Of a stretch of DNA of 64,000 nt, positions 25,701-37,764 are shown piece after piece. Location of the stretch: NCBI RefSeq assembly GCF_041146395.1, contig NC_091008.1:5779501-5843500 (forward strand), given 5' to 3'. The position numbers were made by a program, and so were the translations under genes. Below the pieces are notes generated by a model. It did no database searches. It was not told where the DNA came from and saw only the letters and a program-made list of their open reading frames with translations. How positions within the stretch are numbered: position 1 is the stretch's first letter; each line of letters starts with the position of its first letter. The stretch comes from Eulemur rufifrons (Eukaryota; Chordata; Mammalia; Primates; Lemuridae).

Positions 25701-26191
25701 CAGCCTAAAGATGGTTGGAAACATAGCGGGAAATGACCAGTTTGAAAATATGACTTAGTTTACCACATATAGGAACTGTTTGGTCAAAATCCATGGCGGG
25801 AAGTCACTGTATTGCCAGGAATAGGTGTCTGCGTAGGTCTGTGAGTGGCAGGCCTGAAGATCCCTGTCCTAGACGTCACTTAGTGGATAATGCAGACTTT
25901 ATGAGAGGTTCTTAATGTATCTAGTTGGGAAAAAAGAGCCAGAAATTAAATTTTTCTAAAAGAAATGTTTCCTTCTAGAATAGCTGGGCCTCAGGAAAGA
26001 ACAGAGGCCCGTGTGTAGCAGCAAGAGAAGGGGGACTTGTAACTTACAAATGAGAACACAGTGAATTCAGGGACATCTGAGATGTTTATTCTTGTTTATT
26101 GTTTTAATGGTTCTTAAGTGAATTCAGTGATTTCTATGCAATGTGAAATTTGAAAATACTTGGTTTCCTGAGAAAAACATTTCAAAGCCTT

Positions 26192-26216
26192 TATATATAT
26201 ATATATATATATATAT
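26192..26216. repeat. (TA)n microsatellite
   Basis: Pure TA dinucleotide run of about 25 bp. Confidence 0.95.
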
Positions 26217-26269
26217 TTTAACCCCTGTTGTTGCTAATTTCATGGCAGGGAAAAAATACTGACATGAAG

Positions 26270-26420
26270 TTAGGCGAGTCATTGCCTAAGCACGTATCCT
26301 TGAACAAGTCCTCAACCTCTTGAGCTTCGGTTTTCTTACCTGTAAAGTGGTCACAGCAGAGTGGGCCAGGGGACACACAGTCATGTCAGCGTCCTTTCTG
26401 TGTTTCAAAGTCCTTGGACT
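26270..26420 (+). mobile_element. MIR SINE relic
   Basis: 'cttgaacaagtcctcaacctcttgagcttcggttttcttacctgtaaagtgg' is the MIR core 'acctctctgtgcctcagtttcctcatctgtaaaatgg' in forward order. Confidence 0.55.
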
Positions 26421-26493
26421 TCTGGTGCCAGACTTTTAACCCTCTCCGAGAAGAAAACACATTTACATCTCTCTGGAGTTGTTTTATCAGTAC

Positions 26494-26735
26494 AGGTCGA
26501 GTCTCTTTAAACCGAAATCAGAAATGCCCCAAAATCCGAAACTTTTTGAGTGCTGACGTGTGACACTCAAGAAAAATGCCCCATTGGAGCATTTAGGATT
26601 TCAGTTTTCAGATGGGGATGCTGAAGCAGTAAGTGTATAATGCAAGTATTCCAAAATCTGAAAAAAAAAAAAAAAAAAAATTGGAGATCCAAAACATTTC
26701 TTGTCCCAAGCATTGTCTCGGATAGGGGTTGAAAG
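26494..26735. mobile_element. Small Tigger-like DNA transposon (non-autonomous)
   Basis: It begins 'caggtcgagtctctttaaacc' and ends 'tctcggataggggttga', which are approximate inverted copies. Inside are the characteristic 'ccgaaatcagaaatgcccca', 'aactttttgagtgctgacgtg' and 'cattggagcatttaggatttc' blocks of the short mammalian Tc/mariner-Tigger elements. A20 lies near 26661-26680. No transposase. Subfamily not assigned. Confidence 0.65.
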
Positions 26736-27070
26736 CATCAGAATTTACCTTGGTGCTATGGCAAAGGAAGTTGTTTCTGCTCTAGAGGTGAAGCCGGGTC
26801 TGATGGCATGAGAAAGGTAGAAGATTGACCCAGAACTGCTTCTTGCCTGGCTCTGGGAGGGCATCTGATGCATTGACAACTTTCTGGGGGCACCAGAAGT
26901 GCAGACCTGTCATGACCAGGTGAGATCCGGGCAGCGAACCTGAATCATTCCACTGGCTTGCGTTGCTGGCTGGGAAAAGTCTGCCTTCAGAGCACCAGCC
27001 CGTACCTCCTTTCTGCTCTCCTCGTGCACGTGGCAGAGCTGAGCACAGAGGGAGGGCAGGAGCTACATCA

Positions 27071-27276
27071 CCAGCACAGACCCAGGGATGTGGGTGTGGA
27101 CAGAGACCGGCCAGGTCACCTCGGAGTATTACAGAAGAGTCTCGCCACCTAGCAGAGTCCTAGAATTCCTTGACCAGCACAGACCCAGGGATGTGGGTGT
27201 GGACAGAGACCAGCCAGGTCACCTCGGAGTATTACAGAAGAGTCTCGCCACCTAGCAGAGTCCTAGAATTCCTTGA
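27071..27276. repeat. Two-copy tandem duplication, 103-bp unit
   Basis: 27071-27173 and 27174-27276 are identical except for one visible base (gaccGgcc versus gaccAgcc). The first part of each unit is also related to 24960-25028. Confidence 0.95.
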
Positions 27277-27499
27277 CCCCAGTTGTCATCCAAATGCTTC
27301 ATTTTCATGGGTAAACATTTTGGTGTTTTAAAGTCACAATGTAGCGCAAGAGCAAGGAGTGAGCAACACAATACTTAGGAAGAGCATGTCCCGGAGAGTC
27401 TTCCCCTCTGGCTTTTTTTTTTTTTTAACTTGGGGAAGGAGAAATTTATTCACTTATTCATTCAGCAAACATTTTTTTTTTTCCAGTAGCTACTTATTT

Positions 27500-27900
27500 T
27501 TTAAAAACCAGTTTCAGTTTTATTGAGATATGATTCACTTACCAGACATTTCACCTGTTTAGGATGTACAATCTGATGGTTTTTGCTGTATCCACAGAGT
27601 TGTATCACTATCATCACAATCAACTTTAGAAGATTTTCAGCACCTCGAAAAGTCACCCCACACCCTTTGGCTGTCTCTCTCTTCTGTCCCCTTCCCTCAG
27701 CCCACCCCAGGCCTAAGCAATCACTGATCTATTTGGTCTCAGTAGATTTCCCTGGTTGGGACGTTTCATAAGAACAGAATCACACGTGTAACTTACAGAC
27801 CCTTTGTGACTGGCTTCTTTCACTTGTATTCAGGGTTATTCGTGTTGTAGGTGTAGGTGTCAAGCTTCATTCTTTTTCCATTCTGGCTTTTCGTGGCCAC
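27500..27900. mobile_element. Ancient L1 (L1M-type) 3' relic
   Basis: 'ttttattgagatatgattcac', 'cacagagttgtatcactatcatcacaatcaactttagaa', 'gtgactggcttctttcacttg', 'gttattcgtgttgtagg' are the standard blocks of old mammalian L1 3' sequence in the usual order. Confidence 0.7.
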
Positions 27901-28407
27901 TTCTTGCTTCCTGAAGGTTAGATCAGTACAGCGAGGAAAGGAGTTGTTTTAGTCTGTTTTGGGAAAAAGAGAAGTCAAAGTCGATTGGTATCTCAGATAT
28001 CTAAATAGTAAGGATTTTTTTGGCTGCAGATCCTTATCAGTTAAAAAATTGACCATTGTATAAGTGTGTATGAATGATACACCTGAACTACATAATTATT
28101 TAATAACTTTTCATTTCAAATAAAATCAATAATTTCTAAATTACCTTGGTCAGCTTCTCGTCAAGTCTTGTCAAGTGTCATTATAGATTTTAACTCTAAT
28201 GCAAGCTCTTAAAGATTGGGTATTAAAGGTAAAACAGTTAGCTTTGCCATTTTCTTGATGTTTCTTGTGCTTGCGTTGCTAACGTCATCCTCAATCCGGT
28301 TGGCATCCTTGACCATCTGACATACAGCGCAAAAGGGCCCCAGTGGCAATCTGTATGTTAAACATTTTTGTGAAGCTTAACATTTTTCATATAAGAATGT
28401 ATATTGG

Positions 28408-28840
<433 letters not shown>

Positions 28841-31800
28841 TTATAACCCAGTCCTCCGGGTTGATGGCTGGAGACAGTGAAGGGAAACTATATTCTTACT
28901 GGTTCCCATAAGATGCTTCTGACAGTCTGGTGGCTTCGTGCTTCATGCGAAGGTGTTTTTATGAGACCAGCAGGTTGGGCAGGATTCATGACCATACTCC
29001 CCTTCCTGGCTGGTCCTTCACCGCACAGGTTAGCTGCAGGTAACCCACACCTGGCGCTGCCGCACGCACGCTGCGTCACATGACTTGAGGTTGTGCCTCA
29101 CGCTGACCTTGTGGCCTCTCCTGCTCCCGCTCCTTGTGGCCCTGCCCTCCAGCAGCCGTGTGGGAATTGCGGTGCCTGCCTTCTCCCAGATTAGATGTCT
29201 GCACCGGGGCACTGGCTATTTTAAACCAGAGATGTGCTCTGTGTGTGTAAGTGATGAAACTGCTTGAAAAGAGAGGCCTGTGCTTTCCTGAGCGTGTTGG
29301 AAATCGGGCACCATCGAATTTCTGACATATTCTTGTAGACCCTGATGGCAGAACTCTGCCAGTGCCCAGCGGGGACCTGCCCGATGAGAAGCTGTTCCTT
29401 GGGGCTGGAGGATAACGCAGGAGGCCAGTGCCAAATCATCTCTAACCACACAGGACTGTTTCCTTAACGTGTGTTTGGGGACCAGCTTTGTTCCTCACCG
29501 AAGAAATAACCCAAGGAAACAGGCTTAAATTGTTGGAAGAATTTAGGCTGGAAGAATTACTGCAGCGAGAGGGATTAATAAACACTGGCAGGGTTTATCA
29601 AAGGAAGGCATGCGATCTGATTGCTTAAAGGTTTTAAGAATAAGCGTGTGTTTGTGTGAGCGAGGGAAATGCCTCACCTGGAGGGGTCCCAGGCTGCGGG
29701 GGGCTGTGCCTGCTGACTCCTGTCCCCCACCCCTGCCAGCCTCCCCTCTGAGCAGTTTGGTTTTCTTTTCAGTAAGGAGCATACAGGCCCTTCTTGAGAT
29801 TATATTCCTTCCTGAAGGGGAAAATAAATAGGCCGGCATATAGATGATGCTGTATAATGAGTCCCCTGTGTGTCATTAGAGTGTGTCACCTCACTTCTCA
29901 ATTGCACGGTGTTTGCCGAGGGGCAGTCTTAGTGGTGCAGGAGCCCGGGGCTGCCGGGGTTCCGTGTGCCTCTAGCTGAGCCACCACTGTGTCCGTGTCA
30001 GGGCTGGTGGCAGAGCAGATGCCACTGTCTTCTCTCGCGTGCTGCCCAGGTGACCAGAATCCTGAGATGCTAAATTCATGGTTTGCAGAGGAGAGCCCTG
30101 GAGAAGGCTGGACTCTCTGGGAGGAGTTTGGGAAAAGCTGGACGCTCGTTTGCAAGCAGGGGCCCGGGTTCCTGCCATCAGCCAAGTGCTGACTTTTCCT
30201 TAGGTCTGAGTGAGGCCTGGACGCTGCCGGTGGCTCTTTGGCTTGTTGCTTTGCTGGAGAAGGCCGATGATAGAATCCTCAAAGAAAACTGGTTCTTGCC
30301 CGATAATCTCAAACCAGGCTGGGGCCTTGGGATATGGAAAATGTGATAAGCTCATTAGGAATGCAACCTAGAGAAAAAAATGTTTAATAACACGGGAACT
30401 TACTTCTGGCATTTTCTGAAGATGGCAAAAATAAGGAAAGATGGCATTTTTTTTCCCCCCAAGAAAAAAAGGATTTAGACTCTGAACTGTCCTCATTCAT
30501 GTTTTCTTGCTGAATCCTGCTTTTGCAATTCTGAATTCATGCAGTTTGGCGCCCTTTCCTCCAAAACAAAACAAACAAGAACCCCCCAGTAGAACAAATG
30601 TCAAAACTAAAGCTGTTTTTTAAAGGGTTTTCTAGTTCAGCACAGTTACAGACAAATTTTTCAAAGAGAATTTACAGTTGAGTACCTTATACAGCCAGGT
30701 CTGTCGATTCAAAGTCCTTTCAAACAAAGGCAGCTTTTGTTCACCCTTTACTTGGTGTTTGGGAACTAAGAGGTTTTGTGCAGAATGAAGGGAGGCAGTT
30801 ATTTCTTAGTCATTTCTTCGATGTCAATAAGTTTTAGAACTTTGTCGACTTGGAAAAGTAAACGAGTGATGGTTCATTGACTACTATCCACATAAACAGC
30901 ACTAAATCCTTGTGAAAATGGGGACTTTATTAAATGGACATTCTTTTGGAAGTCTTCTATTTTCCCACTCTTTCCCTCCTAAAATCTTGTCATCCGATTA
31001 CGTTTGGAGTTTCTGTATAGAGCTCTGTATATTAATTGGGGCAGACATTTTCAAAAGCAGCGATTTCAGTATTGGAATTAAAATATCAGAAGGTTTTCTT
31101 ACTAGGAAGTGATCACTGGACGTACACACCACCACGTATGGCATTAGAGATACAGTGTAATGATTATGGCTGACCTGCTGGTTTTCTGTTGATTTTTTTA
31201 AATGCAGAAATGGATTAATTAATTACGCAATGGACTTAATAAGTCCAAAATGCCTTACTTTATTAACAACTCAGAAGTATTAATAATTTCACTCTTATTT
31301 TCCATTTTAAGAAAGAACGGTGTTGGCATATTTTGGTTAGTACGTTCTTAAGAATTTTTCCGCCTTGTTTGGTGGCCTCAGGGTTTGATTCAAATGCCAA
31401 GGTGTGAGCCTGGCAGACTGATCTGTGTCTGCGTCTAGAGCCAGAATGGAAAAGCCTCCTTTGGACTTTTCTGTTCTTCCTCTCCTGTTCCTAAGGAATC
31501 AGGAATCGTGCATTTACAATTTCCTGAATAAACTTACAAATGCAAATTTCGGCTCTGCTAAGTTGATTGAAGTGGGAAGCAGGTGAGGGGGAGGGGCGGG
31601 GCTGGAACAGCAGCCCCGGTGATTCACCTTGTGTCAGGTGTCTGCGTGGTCTCCCGACCCCCGGTGCCCATACGAGTCCCCCTCCCAATTGGAATCACTT
31701 ACCCCCTCGTTTTCATTTTACCCTTTCGGCTCGCAAAAAGTGTGCATTTAGCCATCAGTTCATTTTGTGTGGTCTGAGTTATAAAATGCCCCCGCTGGTT

Positions 31801-32154
31801 TTTCCATATGAAAAACATGTTTTTCATTTGCGGAAACTTATATAATTTTTTTTTCCCCCTCCCTGGGCTTTCTTTTGTGCTGCTTCAAATTAAAAGCAAA
31901 TGTATCTCCCTCCCCTTCCTCCGTGCTTCCCCACCCCCATCTTTGCATGTTCCAATTACAGAGTTGTGAAAATAAGTCATCTCTGGGCTTTTGTTACTTT
32001 CCAACAGCTATCGGTGATGTCAGAGTCAATACTAAAAGCATTAAGAATGCTGGCAGAATGTAATGCAGCTGCAATCCAACATGATGCTGGAAATGGGGTT
32101 GAGAGCATAAAGGCTTTCCATATTCCCAGGGCGCACAACTGCTCGCGGCCTTGG

Positions 32155-32171
32155 CTTTGATCTCTTCAAAG
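32155..32171. promoter_or_regulatory. Inverted pair of TCF/LEF sites
   Basis: CTTTGATCTCTTCAAAG: two consensus sites, CTTTGAT (+) and TTCAAAG (-). They form a perfect 6-bp-arm inverted repeat around 5 bp. Confidence 0.5.
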
Positions 32172-33390
32172 GCTGCTGCCTCCTCCTAGATGGAGAGGCT
32201 TGGCTGCCACTGGCTTGCATTGAAAAAAGGCAGAGGTCTCTATTCAGGCAGAAATCAATCACTGTGCAGAAACAATTATGTGTAATTCAGCCATCATGGA
32301 AACAGGACGAGATTACGGGTTTGTTACCTGAGTGACTGTGAGAAGACGGGGAGCAGGGGACACTGGAGTCCCGCTGGCTCGCCACGTCTCGATGACAATT
32401 ATAGCCACATGAATGATGTGGCGGGCGGGGGAGGCCCGGTGACAAATGCCGGTCATGCTGTCCAGCAGAGCAGAAAATGAGGTTACAATTGGGAGATGAT
32501 GTTTGCATGTGTAACCATATTTCAGCAAGCCGAACAACTTCAGGGAGCAGAACCTCAAAAACTCTTGTGACTCTTTCTAGGTATATACGCTAGTCTGTGA
32601 ATTTGATATTGGCTTAATCAAGGGCAGAAATATTCCTGATAATTTGAGGATTATACTGAAAAGAGAAGGAAAGCCAGTTTAACTTTGGGTTATTACATTT
32701 GCTGATAGGAAGTCTATACTGCTGCTGGCCCTGAACTCTGAAAACAACTGAATTTCTATCTTAATATAGAAACTTAGTGGGTCTATCTTTAAACATCTTC
32801 TGGTTCAAGGCTACCATTTTTTTTTTGTTTTGAATCTGTTAATTTGGCTCAAAGAAAACATAATGTGTTTTCATCTTGATTTAAGAAGCCCTTTGGGGAA
32901 ATTATTTTGTCAGTTGTACCATCTTCCCTTGTTTCCAAGTGTTATTTTTCTAAAGCAACCTTCTGAAACGCACTGAAGTTTCCTTTCATTGTGAATGAAA
33001 GCGAGGCCTTTTTTTTTTGCTGGGTAGGAAATAACTTTTTACTTTAAGTACCAGTGTATGTAATCTCACAGCCCTGGCACACAAAGCTGTCAAGGCATTC
33101 ATTTTTATTTTAAACTTGCTCTTGTCACCCAACAAAGGCGTAGGAGTCACCTCACGCTTTGCTAGCTAGACCGACTCTTTGGGGGGAGGAAAAAAAGGCG
33201 AAATGAGTTGGAAATCTAGATGGCTGATTATAAAATGGCATCGCGGCTGCTCAGCTTGATACCCAGGCCCGGGCTTACCTTTTATGCCGCTCCAGCTCAA
33301 ACATCAGAGGCGTGAGAGCTGCTTTGAGTTACAGATCTTCAAACAATAAGTCAAAACAAAAAATCAATCCCCTCCGGTCCCTGGGTGCAG

Positions 33391-33538
33391 TTATCGCAAG
33401 ATAAAAGAGAAAAATAAAGTTATGCTAGAGCAGAGAGAGAGAGGACAGGAGCAGCTACGCCAGGGAAACACGGAGGAAAAGTGCAGAGTTGAAATGGGCC
33501 AGGCGTGAGCCAACATCAATGCATTTTTATCTTATCAG
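33391..33538. promoter_or_regulatory. GATA-motif cluster
   Basis: GTTATCG (33390-33396), AGATAA (33399-33404) and an overlapping double site TTATCTTATCA (33527-33537) all match or nearly match WGATAR on one strand or the other. GATA factors act in the T-cell lineage where LEF1 is expressed, so the cluster is plausible but unproven. Confidence 0.4.
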
Positions 33539-34045
33539 AAAGTTCTGGAGTTGCCAGTTCTTTTCCAACTGGATCCAGGCTGCTCCGGGCCTGCCTGGAG
33601 CATCAGCCTCAGTGAAGTTGCTTTTCCCTTCCCTGTCCAGTGTGGCCACGTGGGAATCAGACTGCATTTCACCCAAGGTATAAAACTTTGCCACATTCAC
33701 CACCAGCAAATTAGGGGTTTTGAGAATCCCTCATATTCTGAATCTACGTCGAGGCGGGGAGTGTGTGCGTGCGTTTAAATGTCTCTTGAAAGCTGAGATT
33801 TACATGAAAAGTCAGGCAAATCTCTCTAGTGTGTATTCTTTCTTGAAGCCAGATTTCGAAAGGAGAACTGGAAAGTCCCCACGAATTCCTTCCGAGGTGA
33901 GAAATCTGTGTTTTTCCCCTTTGTTTCTCCTGGGTAATGGCAGATATTTTTGGAGATGCATTTGAACTGTCTGAAGCCATTCTGGTCAGCATTTTACTCT
34001 AGGAGCCAGAATGTCTTTTTGATGAATCCAAGTTATAGTTTAAAA

Positions 34046-34072
34046 AACAACAACAACAACAACAACAACAAA
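34046..34072. repeat. (CAA)n microsatellite
   Basis: About eight CAA triplets ending in an A run. Confidence 0.9.
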
Positions 34073-34486
34073 AAGAGCTTACATTTTTAGGTAGTCTTAT
34101 AGAATAGTAAACCCAGTGGCTCAAATAATTAACTTCCCTCAAGGTCTTTCACAAAATGGCAACGTAGGTTTTGTTCTTATCCTTCCCTTTGGTTCTTCTG
34201 TATTTCCTTCACCGACAGAATCATGCACCTGAGCTGCTATCTAGGGCCAGGGTGGGAGGCCAGGCTGTCCCTGACCACTGGGCAGCCCGGTGTGCACCCT
34301 GCCCTGCAGGGTGGGGGGTGGGTGGGGGGCTGCATTTCCCAGCCCTTCTGCATATTAGCCTCCAGGTTTTGCGGGAGAAAGGGATCCTTAGCCTGTCATT
34401 GTAAAACTAGATGCCCTGCTATTTCAAGAAACCTGTTCTATATATAAACTATAGTTAATCATTTGAGTAAAACCATCGTAACTTTC

Positions 34487-34509
34487 ATTTGCATAGCTCA
34501 GATGACTCA
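34487..34509. promoter_or_regulatory. Octamer and AP-1 sites side by side
   Basis: ATTTGCAT (34487-34494) is a perfect octamer for POU factors, and TGACTCA (34503-34509) is a perfect AP-1 site. Only 8 bp separate them. This combination is common in lymphoid enhancers. Confidence 0.4.
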
Positions 34510-35341
34510 CTGTTTTGAAAATTAAATTAAACGCAAATGGAAAACAACCCAGCCCTGCTGGTCGCAACTTTTATTTCCTGGGCATAGAGTTAACGAGCAG
34601 AAAAATGGCAGAGCCATCGCCACACATCTGAGACTTAGTTTTGTTTTGTTTTTTTTTTTTTTTGAACTATGAATGAATGTACTTTGCTGTAAATATTGAC
34701 GCTCAGCGGTGTGTGCTGGAAGCCCTGAGAGAAGAGGTGAAATGATTCCTCCCAGTTTCTCCCCGTGGAGCTCTGGTGGGGAAATCTCAGTCTGTATTTT
34801 TAGGTCTTTGTCCCCTGACTGCCCTTCAGGCTGGGTTCAGCTAGTGTTTCCACTTCGGTCCCTCTGCCATTTCCTATCCTTAATCCCTGCTTGTTGTCCT
34901 TCCAGGCTGCTTAGAGGATGTTGTTGTAAGTGGCTTCATGTTTGCATGCAAAGGAAGGCAGGCAGAGGAGGAACGGGGGCAAGGTGGTATAGAGGGGCAC
35001 GTGGGCACCATGTCCCAACAGCCTCCGTCCTGTCCTCAGTGGAAGCACCTTTGGACCCCTGACATTCTCAGCCCTAAGTTCTCAGCTCCTTGACTCTCAT
35101 GTAGGCAGAGGCAGCTCCAAGGGGTTGGGGGGAGGAAGGCGGGCGAGCTTCCATGATCTCTGGCAATACCCTTAACCACCCCAAATAAGCATGCATGCTA
35201 AGGGAAAACATTCTTCCAGATGCAACATCTAATCACTTCTTCTAGCCAGATTGCTGTTCCTAAGCCACCTTCATGTAGGAACGTATATGCCAGGTAAGCT
35301 TACCTGTGTGTATAACTATAAGCAAATAAACATATATACAT

Positions 35342-35361
35342 TATATATATATATATATATT
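35342..35361. repeat. (TA)n microsatellite
   Basis: Pure alternating TA, 20 bp. Confidence 0.95.
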
Positions 35362-35374
35362 TGTACACATAATG

Positions 35375-35565
35375 CAGTGTATAAAGCTCATGAATCAGAT
35401 GCCTGTCCTCGAATCCCATTTCCACCCCTTAATGGCCGTAGGGCCTCAGGCACGTTACAAAGCATCCTAGTCCTCACTTTCCTTATCTGTACAATGGGGT
35501 AATAGTAAGGCGGTGAAAATGCAAAGCATACTTGGTATTTAGGTGCCAATAAATGTTACCTATTA
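35375..35565 (+). mobile_element. MIR SINE relic
   Basis: 'aaagctcatgaatcagatgcctg', 'cgaatcccatttccacccc', 'ctttccttatctgtacaatggggtaatag', 'gtgccaataaatgttacc': full forward MIR order. Confidence 0.8.
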
Positions 35566-36741
35566 TTGTTTTTTGTTGGAAAAGAACAAGCCTGTTCTGT
35601 ACTCAAAACATTACTTGAATTTTGGGACTGACTTTTTAAGATGCAGTCTCTCCTCTATTTGTGCCTGTCTGATATTTGCAATTTCCACACTCGACTTGTT
35701 CCCAAAGCCCAGGATGTGGAAGGAAATGTTGAGTCATGTTTCATCTCAACCTGTATTTCTGTTCAAGAAGCAAAACTAGGAGATCTTATTGTGGTAGTCC
35801 TCAGGATTGCACAGTCATGAAAGCAAATATACGGTTAATGATTTGTTAAACTCTTTGGTTTCAGTCACTTGGAATTTAGGAAAGCAAAATCATAATTCCC
35901 ATTTTTCCCTAGCCTTTTTAATATTAATACGCTAAAGATGATTAGCTATCTCTCTCAAAGGAAAAACGTTTTAAAATTGCATGAACTTTATATTTTGACG
36001 TATTATATTTGGTCGATAAGTTCTGTAGGACAGTATTAAGTTTTTATTACAGAGTCTATGTACAATGTAATTCATTAGCATTTGGAATAATTGACGAGAA
36101 AGCTGTATTCCAATATTTTGGATCACAAATCAAATATAAAATAAGGGTTTAAAATTTATCACATTCAGGAATATGGTTGATGAGGCGAGCAGGATTCAGG
36201 TTAATAGATTATTACAGCCCTGCAGGATAAAACCAGACTCCAGACAGCCAAGTGACTGACACCTCCTAAATCCAGGCTTTGTCTCTGTTCCCACCTGCAC
36301 GCACAGCCTCTGACCCTCACGCCAGCAAACCCTCAACGCCCGCTTGGCTCTTCTCGTATCTTCCAGAGCGTTTTTATCCCACGCAAACTCCAAACTGAAA
36401 AATCTAAGTTGCAGCGTGAAGAGAGTTTTATGATATTGAAAATATTGTTTGAACCTTCTATTTTAATAGGAAATTGCTAACTTCAATGATTTGTGGTGTT
36501 CTGCAAAAGATGTTGAAAATACCTATTTAAAAAAAAAATCTTACTCTTTGTCACTTCACAATTCTGTACTGCTTGAAGAACAATTATAATATTTATTTAG
36601 AGGAGAAGCCCCAAAATATATTTTAGCTAACACTAAAGTCCATTTTAAACTATTTAAAAATAAAAGAAAAATACTGACTTTTTGATAAGCCAAAAAACTA
36701 AAAACCTCAGTCTGAGTTAAATAGCTTTATCCTTACCAGAA

Positions 36742-36795
36742 ATGACCACGTGGCGTCTCAGAATTTTAAAGAAAGACTTAGAACTCCTATTGGTA
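36742..36795 (+). repeat. 54-bp direct duplicate, copy 1
   Basis: Begins ATGACCACGTGGCGTCTCAG and ends CTCCTATTGGTA. Matches 37711-37764 at 49 of 54 bases without gaps. Confidence 0.92.
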
Positions 36796-37710
36796 GCTGT
36801 TTAATTTTTAATGACTACTTATATATCATAACTTCATAAAAATTATTGGAAGTTATTTCCCTTTTTACCCTTGGCTATTTGGAGTAGAACGTTATTTTCA
36901 AAATCTTACAAGCATAGTAGTGGTAAATAATCACAAACATTTATGTTTTTTAAAGGAAAAAAAGCCAACTGTATTAAAGGGCAGATGACCCTAAACTATT
37001 TAATTTGCCATTCAGGCATACTAAGAATTAAACAGCATGTTTTATATGACGTGCAAATTATAACTCTAGCTCCATAGTTATAAGACCCCTAAAAAGAAAA
37101 CTTCTGGCGTTTTGTCATACACATTGCTGAGCTTTCCAGATTTGATGTGAGGTCTCCAAACCTGGAATTGTTATTATTACAGCATAAGCATCTAAAATTT
37201 AAAAAAAAAAAAAAGGCAGTTTTAAGATGAGAAGTATTTGCACTGGCCCTGTGCTATATAGCATATACCTGTTTTTATAAAGATGAATTCTTTGATTTTA
37301 AAATACTTCGTAGAATAGCCAGTGGAACTGAAGTAGTGAATGTTTGGGGGAATAGGTGTAACAGAAAGACAAAGCAGAAATGGTAGTCAGAAGGATAGGA
37401 ATTTTATAAAATGCAAAACCAATACTAATTGGGAATTTCATTGGTGAGAGACCTTCATGGAACTTGCAGTGTTTGCTTAGGTATCATAGAAAAGGTGAAC
37501 TGTGCTTCACCATTTAAAATGATAATCTGAACACTGTTTTGCATTTAAGTTCAGAGTTCTTTCTTGTTTTCCTCTCTCATCTACCACGTCTTGTTTTTGT
37601 TTTTTTTTTTCTTTTTTTGGTTATCCTACTTTTAACTCTTGAAGGATTTGTCTTTTTATACCAAATTATCACCTTCCTGCGGGCAGTTGTGCTGCTTGCT
37701 GCCAGGTAAG

Positions 37711-37764
37711 ATGACCACACGACCTCTCAGAATTTTAAAGAAAGACCTAGAACTCCTATTGGTA
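37711..37764 (+). repeat. 54-bp direct duplicate, copy 2
   Basis: Begins ATGACCACACGACCTCTCAG and ends CTCCTATTGGTA, 969 bp downstream of copy 1. Sequence on both sides of the match is unrelated. Confidence 0.92.
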
